64,000 nucleotides of DNA, from contig NW_003314292.1 in assembly GCF_000143415.4 (NCBI RefSeq), forward strand, positions 1,693,991-1,757,990, given 5' to 3'. The DNA comes from Selaginella moellendorffii (Eukaryota > Streptophyta > Lycopodiopsida > Selaginellales > Selaginellaceae). The position numbers and the translations under genes are program-made. This document shows, one piece after another, positions 55,929-64,000 of this stretch (the first letter of the stretch is position 1; the number at the start of each line of letters is the position of its first letter). Under the pieces are notes generated by a model. It did no database searches. It saw only the letters and a program-made list of their open reading frames with translations, and had not been told where the DNA came from.

Positions 55929-58900
55929 TGTTTGGTGCATCATCTGGGAGCTGCATTCGTGAGCATTGAAGCTGAGCGTGGAAGGCTAGACTTTAGCTGC
56001 AGAGTGGTAGTTTGTGCATGCATGGCCAAAGATGACAACAAGAATAAATAGAAAAAATCGTAGAGGATATTCTTAGAAGGAGAAATCAGAAAAACAGAAA
56101 AAAGACAAAAAAAGCAAGATTTAAGAAGCACCAGCAAAATGATCCAGTGTCTTCTTTAGAAAAACAGCACAAAAGTCATAGCAGACCAAGGAGGAAGAGT
56201 GGGGACCTTATCAAAGTTCACTACTACACCAACAGCAGTAATCAATTATCGTGATGGCAGCAATACCACCACCAGCAGTTACTGGCCGGATGAAATATCC
56301 AACATATGTGACATTTGGTGATCCTGATGAGCATGTCACCATATTTGAGAACATGACAACGGCCAATAGTGATCAAACTTTGCAGCAGAGACTTTTTCCA
56401 GTGACGTTAAAGGATGTTGCCACAGAGTGGTATGCAGTAGCAGTGGCAAGAGCAACTTTCACTGATTGGGATGATTTGAAGACTGCATTTTTAAATGCTT
56501 TTCACCCAAGTTTTAAATGCTTTTTAAATGCTGCAATGAGATTTCAGCGACTCCTCTCGAAGAAGGATCCAAAACCTATAGAAGATGATCAGGTTTGATA
56601 TTTTTGGCAAGGCTTACCAAAGAACACATCCTTCTATGTGCGATGCCATGAACCAGCTGATTTTGACACAACAATCACTTTGGCATCACAGTTTGAGCAG
56701 GCCAAGTTGCCAAGTCATTCCAGACATGTTCAAGTATCATCAGTCTTTCGAGGAATGGCTACACAGTCAGTAGGCTTGCTAGATCATACAAATCTAGGAG
56801 TCTATCCAAGTGGAGTACCTGGAATTTTGAATCTAGCGAGTGTGACAGCTCTAACTTTGATCCCAGCAATGGCTCCAATGGCTCCTATGCAATTTTAGGT
56901 TCCAGCTCCATCACTAGAGGTGCAGATGAACAAGGTTAAAGAAGATTTAATTGAGGCTCTTACAAAGAAGATGGGGGACTTACAAATTAATTGGATCAAG
57001 GGTGTTCAAAATCTTCCCCAGCCAGTGTGTGATCGCTCAAATGTCTAGTGTGTGAAATGTAAGAATTATGGTCACTATCCAAATGAGTGTCCTGTCCAAC
57101 AAGCGAGAGTAAATTGTCAATTATGTGGTCATACTAACCATGCATTGGAAAATTGTTTTAATGAGAGCACAAGTATAAGCAGTACCTGTCTATTAGCAGC
57201 AGCAGCCTTATATGCAATGTGTGTCTCCATCAGTGAGTTTTCCACAATCGCAAGTACCTGTGGTTCCAAGTTATCATGTTCAAATGCAAACTCCATCACC
57301 ATATTGGCCACAAGTTCCATACCAAGAGAATACAATGCAACAGTGTTCCAGCATATGCTGTAGGAGTTGGAGTGCAACAGCAGCAAGGGATGGACATGGA
57401 AGAGGCTGTGGCAGAGGTCCTCAATGCTATAGATGCTAGGAGTTTGGTCATATTCAAGTAGATTGTCCAAATGTAAAGAAGCTAGAAGATTACCAACCAA
57501 TGTGTGGGATGTGTAGAACTCAAGGCCTCCATCCTCAAGATCATTGTCCTCACAAGTTGAAGCAGGACTATGGCAAGCAAGTAGTCGATTCGCAAGCTGT
57601 GTTTGTTCAAGAAGCAGACCTAGACTAAACTCATTATAAGCTAGGCACAAGTCGTGGTTGTGAAAGAAAAATGTGCCTACCTGGATGGTGCAAACTCGCA
57701 GCCAGAGCATGATCAAAATGAGGGGGTTTTTGCAGATCTTGAAGAAGAGAGTGATCCTGAGCGCATTGCAAGAAGGCAGAGGGGTGAGGCCAGGTAAAAG
57801 GAGGCGAGAAATTTTAGATCAAGTCCTATTTTAGTTCAAGTCAAGAACAGAAAGGAAGATGAAGTGGGTGCTCCAAATTCAATGGCAATACTTGAGAATG
57901 TAGATGTTCCTTCTCCAACGTAGGTGAGTGAGCTCTTTGATCATTTTAGAGGGAGTAAGAAGCCACTCAGAGCAAGGAAGAAGCACAGGTATAAACAAGT
58001 CTTGAATCTGGAAGCTACTCCTTATTATTTTGAGGGATCTAGACAATAAAAAACCAACAATTACTTTTGCTCAGTTACTTCAGTTAGCTCCAGGGATTCG
58101 GAGGGTTGTTTCTGCTGCAATGCAATCTCATAGAGAGGTAGTGGTGAATTCAGTATGGCTAATCATAGCAGATATGTCTTCTCCGGTGATTGAGGTGGAG
58201 ATAGCAGTATTCCAGATGAGATGGCATTTAAGCTTGGCTTAAGAGTTCCTGTACCAGTGAATTTCTATGTTAGGATGGTCGAGTGAAGCCGTTGGGAGTT
58301 CTTACAGGTGTGAAGATGGACGTAGCAGGGCTGAACTTTTACGTGGATTTTGTGGTTCTTAGGATGAGTCTTGGTGAATTAACTTATCCATTGCTTCTAG
58401 GCCAACCCTGGTTGGTGCAAGTTGATGCTGCTTAATACTATCGTAAAGGCTTGATGAGGATTCAAAGTGGAAATTTCAAATGCAAGATTCAAGTTAGTGT
58501 CTGAGCAATGTCAAAGTTGAACCAGTCAGTGGAAATTGAGAGGAATGATGACAACAATGACACTACTTCTTGCAGTGAGGAAGAGGAGAATTCTTGCTTT
58601 AATTCAAGTTCTAGTGATGACTCAGAAGAGGACAAAGAAACAGCTCTGGTCCAGAAAGAGAAGATGACAAATTATGCCGACTCGGCCTTGTCATGTTTTG
58701 AGCATGATTCTAGTAGTGATCGTTTGAAGCATTGGTTATGAAAAGGGGATGTGGTATGTAGCATGGTACAAGTTGAAGTTCCAGAGCTTTCAAACGAGGC
58801 TAAGCTATCGCAGTACCTAGAACATTTTTTGCAAGTAGAGGTGGCAGAAAAATCTTTCACAATCAATGAAGAGCCAGCAATAAAGATTGGAAAGGAGTCG

Positions 58901-61095
58901 AGATTTATCAGCCTCCTGAGTTGATCAATTTGGATTTGGGGATGCCAAGAAGTTCTAGGGGGGTGAGGATTGGTGCCCAACTAGATCACAAGAAGCAGAT
59001 GTGTTTAGCGAAATTGCTGTCTAACCATTAAGATGTTTTTGTGTGGACATACAAGGATATGAAGGGAATTGATCCAGATTTAGCTGTCCACGAGATTCCT
59101 CTAGTTCCTGGTGCTGTGCTAATGTGTCAACAACCCTATTGCTCTAATCCCCATTACTCCAAGTCTGTGAGAGAAGAGATTGAGAAGTTGTTGTGAGTTG
59201 GTTTTATCTTTGAAGTGGAAGTTGGTGAGTGGCTTTCTCTGATTGTAGTCGTCAAGAAGAAGAATGGTTAGCTCCAAATTTGTGTAGATTACAGGGAGCT
59301 AAATGATGCAACAAGGAAGGACGGCTTTCCATTGCCATTTATGGACACAGTGTTGGATTTAGTTGCAGGCTATGGGCTCTACTCTTTTCTTGATGCTTTT
59401 AGTGGCTACAATCAAGTTCAAATAGCTAAAGAGGACCATCTTAAGACTACATTTGTGACAGAGTGCAGATGCTATGCATATCAGGTGATGCCTTTTGGCT
59501 TAACAAACTTCCAAAGAGTGGTAACGGCAGCCTTCCAACCTTTTATGCGAGATTTCATAGAGGTATTTTTGGATGATTTTAGTGTGTTCACTGATGTTGA
59601 ACAACACAAGAAGAGGCTTGCAAGTTTCTTTGACAAGTGCAGGCAATTTGGAATTTTGCTCAACCCTTTCAAGTGTAGTTTTGGAGCTACGCATGGAATA
59701 CTATTGGGAAGGATTGCTTCTTGAGAAGGATTAGCAATTGATCCTAGTAAGATGAAAGCTATTCAAGCTTTGCCAGCTCAGTAAATGTGAAGCAATTGCA
59801 AGCTTTCTTGGGACATGTAGGATACCATCACAGGTTTGTGAGAAGATATGCTGAAAAAGCACAGTTTAAAATAGTTCTTAAGCCTAGGCAAAATCCAGTA
59901 TGCTAGATCATCTTTCTCGATTGCCAACTCTTATTGCAGATGAAGAAAAGGGTGTTGATGATGAGCTACTAGATGCAAATGTTTTTTAGGTGGATCTTGA
60001 GAGTTTGGACGAGTAGATTTTTTAAGTTGAAGCTATTCCTAAGTGGTATTCTGAGTAGTGCAATTTTTGGCGAGTGGTGAGTATCCTCTAGAATTTTCAA
60101 CCAAGCAAAAGGAATTATTGCTTCTTCAATCTTGTCAATTTACTCTTATTGCGAGGTAGTTGTATCAAGTGGGAAATGATGGCATGCTCAGAAGATGTGT
60201 TTTATTGCATAAGGTACCTTCAATTATATATTCTTGCCATGATTCACCGGTTGGTGGACATTTTGAAGTGGAGGCCACAATCAAGTTGGTGAAGAGAGCA
60301 AGTTATTGGTGGCCAACTATATGTAAGGATGTTGCAGATTATGTGTGAGGTTATGATCTATGTCAGAGGATAAAGAAGCTAACACGACATGATATGATGC
60401 AATTGCAATCACTTCTTCCAGTTTTACTATTTAAGAAGTGGGGAATTGATTTTATGGGACCTCTTCCATCTTCCAAGCATACTCACTGTAGGTATGTGCT
60501 AGTGTGTACAGATTATGTGACCAAGTGGGCTAAGGTGAAAGCGTTGAAAGAAGCTACAGGCAGGAAAGTTGCTAAGTTCTTGTACAAGCAAGTCATTATT
60601 AGGTTTGGTTGTCCATTAGAGCTAGTTAGTGACAGAAGTTCTCATTTTCTAAATGAGGTGGTAGCTTCATTGACAGAACTGTATAGTGTGGCTCATAGGA
60701 AATCAATGCCATATTATCCTCGTTGTAATGGTCAGGTCGAGCAGATTAATGGTATGCTTTGCAATATTATTTCAAAGACTTGTTCAGCCAACAGGATAGA
60801 TTGGGACAAGCAGCTTTTAGATGTAGTTTAGGCTTATAGGGTGGCTTTCAAAGTGATGACATAGGCTTCACCATTTCAGCTGGTGTATGGACAGGAAGCA
60901 GTGTTGCCAAGTGAGCTGGAAATTCCATCTTTGTGTACAGCTGTGGAACATGATCTTGACTGGGATGGGGCTATCAAAAACAGGTTGCAGCAGCTGGATA
61001 AGTCAATGTGAGTGAATGGTTATCAAGTGAAAAAATACTTTAAGCAATCTTCTTTGTGTCTCGAGGACAATGCACCAAGTATAGTGGTGGGGTGA

Positions 61096-61551
61096 TGTCA
61101 ATGATAAAACATTGTTAAGGTATGGCATTTCCTTTTCTTTTTTTCTAATATTTGAAGAGTTGGCGAGTTGTGGAATGAAGAAGTGTCGAGATTCTAGAGA
61201 ATATTCAGAAGAAGGATATTCTAAGAGTTCATGACAAGAAAAAAAGAAGTTAAGAGAAGTTAGGGAAGAGAGGAGAATGACAAGTGGAGCTTGGCATGAG
61301 TCAGAGAGGCAAAACAATGGAGCACAACATAGAGCTGATGTGGTGATGTGGCATATTTAAGTGCGGCAATGTGTGGAACAAACAAGATTATTTGGTGAGC
61401 AGCAAGTGAGTACAGTGTGCCACACTATGGGCAAGAGTGGACTAGGCTACTAGCTGAAGTCTTGGCTGAATTGTTAGAGGAATAAAAGGTTTTATTCCTA
61501 TGCAGCTTTTGGAGTATGAGTTCAGGGTTCTAGTTGGACTTCTAGTTGTCA
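61096..61551 (+). repeat. 3' LTR of the 55-kb gypsy element
   Basis: 456 bp, preceded by the purine-rich AGTATAGTGGTGGGG polypurine tract. It ends at CTAGTTGTCA before the GGCAT target repeat. Confidence 0.85.
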
Positions 61552-63402
<1,851 letters not shown>

Positions 63403-64000
63403 GGTGAGTGCATGAAATATGGAAAGGGAATACAGAAAATGTGCATATCAATTAGCCCAAAAACTCTAGCTTATATACAGGAGTGAGTAGTCCCGATTGA
63501 AACTAATCCGACAGCTACCAAAATCCCATTATGTTAATATTAGTATACGGCATTGTAGCCATACACTTCGCCCTCACATCATCCCCTCCTCTTGGAATAA
63601 TGGAAGACCATTAGGGTTTTGTTGTAGACGGGCCAGGATGTGGAGGAACGTTAGAAGGAGGCATTGGCAGATCTGTAAGTGGTATTAACTGCTCCTGATC
63701 CCTTTGTATGAAGCATTTCAACCACTGCACATGCACAATCTCTGGAGGATCAGCTTGCTGGACGTCATGTCGAACCTCATAAACTTGTGGTCCAACTTGC
63801 CACAACACCTGATACGGTCCTTTCCACTATGCAAGGAGCCCTTTAGATAAACCACATACCGTAAGATGAGGAAAATAGATTAACACCAAATCATCCACTT
63901 TGTACTCCGTAGGTGGATGATAATGGGAGTTGTAGTGCCGTTATTGTCCCACTTATACACAGCTTAAGTGTTTGGCAGACTCTACTCGAACAAGTGGAAG
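63403..64000 (-). mobile_element. 3' end of a Ty3/gypsy element (integrase C-terminus and 3' LTR), continues past window
   Basis: The minus strand from 64000 to 63611 encodes the C-terminal part of a gypsy integrase (VDDLVLIYFPHLT, KGLLA, WKGPYQVLWQVGPQVYEV), with stops. A polypurine tract (AAGAGGAGGGGA on the minus strand, about 63582-63594) is followed by an LTR from 63581 down to about 63403. This LTR matches the one at 2683-2838. Orientation is the same as the left-edge element, but the two are separate insertions of one family. Confidence 0.75.

Larger units (their letters stand above)
55502..61551 (+). mobile_element. Old full-length Ty3/gypsy element (6.05 kb) with near-perfect target duplication
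   Basis: LTRs lie at 55502-55928 and 61096-61551, starting TGTCA.TGATAAAAC and ending CTAGTTGTCA. Flanking pentamers GGCGT (55497-55501) and GGCAT (61552-61556) differ by one base and are the likely 5-bp target duplication. Internal parts: gag (56251-56598), several CCHC knuckles (about 57055-57160 and 57430-57590), RT (about 59280-59770, with SFLDAFSGYNQ and the FLDD site), integrase zinc region (60160-60348) and integrase core (60394-60831, with WGIDFMGPLP). Many stops and frameshifts are present. The RNase H section between RT and integrase is shortened and not recognisable. Confidence 0.87.

Overview
The window looks like nuclear DNA of a seed-free land plant, most likely the lycophyte Selaginella. 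This is an inference. It rests on very short introns (50-60 bp in almost every gene), plant PLS/DYW pentatricopeptide-repeat (PPR) genes, a DREB2-type AP2/ERF gene, a plant NIPA-type Mg transporter gene, a plant tRNA-Ala(AGC) and many decayed LTR retrotransposons.

Layout. 1-2838: minus-strand Ty3/gypsy fragment. 5055-8786 (minus): intact three-exon TPR-like/CHAT protease gene (copy A). 9051-10959 (plus): gene of unknown function, broken by a 624-bp Mutator-like element with a 9-bp target duplication. 11.3-15.1 kb: AT-rich repeats and an internally deleted gypsy element. 15.6-17.7 kb: scrambled CHAT pseudogene (copy B). 17856-21615 (minus): second intact CHAT gene (copy C, four exons). 22258-22330: tRNA-Ala. 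22415-24577 (plus): PPR gene without a DYW domain. 24706-25707 (minus): DREB2-like factor. 26421-27990 (minus): eight-exon NIPA-like transporter. 28410-31111 (plus): DYW-type PPR gene. 31546-35658: CHAT copy D, split into two head-to-head genes (TPR-like half on minus, CHAT half on plus).

From about 38.1 to 47.5 kb lies a decayed duplicate of the 28.5-36.4 kb block (PPR, split CHAT gene and a small downstream gene). A copia fragment precedes it and a gypsy element interrupts it. Its small gene (46939-47578, 142 aa) is the better preserved copy. 48034-52924 is a nearly intact, young gypsy element. 55502-61551 is an old full-length gypsy element with a near-perfect target duplication. The window ends in AT-rich DNA with a long AT microsatellite and another gypsy end, whose LTR matches the one near 2.7 kb.

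The most interesting system is the cluster of five TPR-like/CHAT copies (A-E). Three keep a complete His-Cys dyad. The cluster shows gene conversion limited to the catalytic exon, intron presence/absence, catalytic-core deletion and repeated small inversions. In copy D the inversion produced two separate open genes, a candidate sensor-like half and a candidate protease half, sharing a 276-bp divergent promoter region. Intron-exon structures were worked out by hand from splice signals, paralog alignment and reading-frame closure; no expression data or database search was available.
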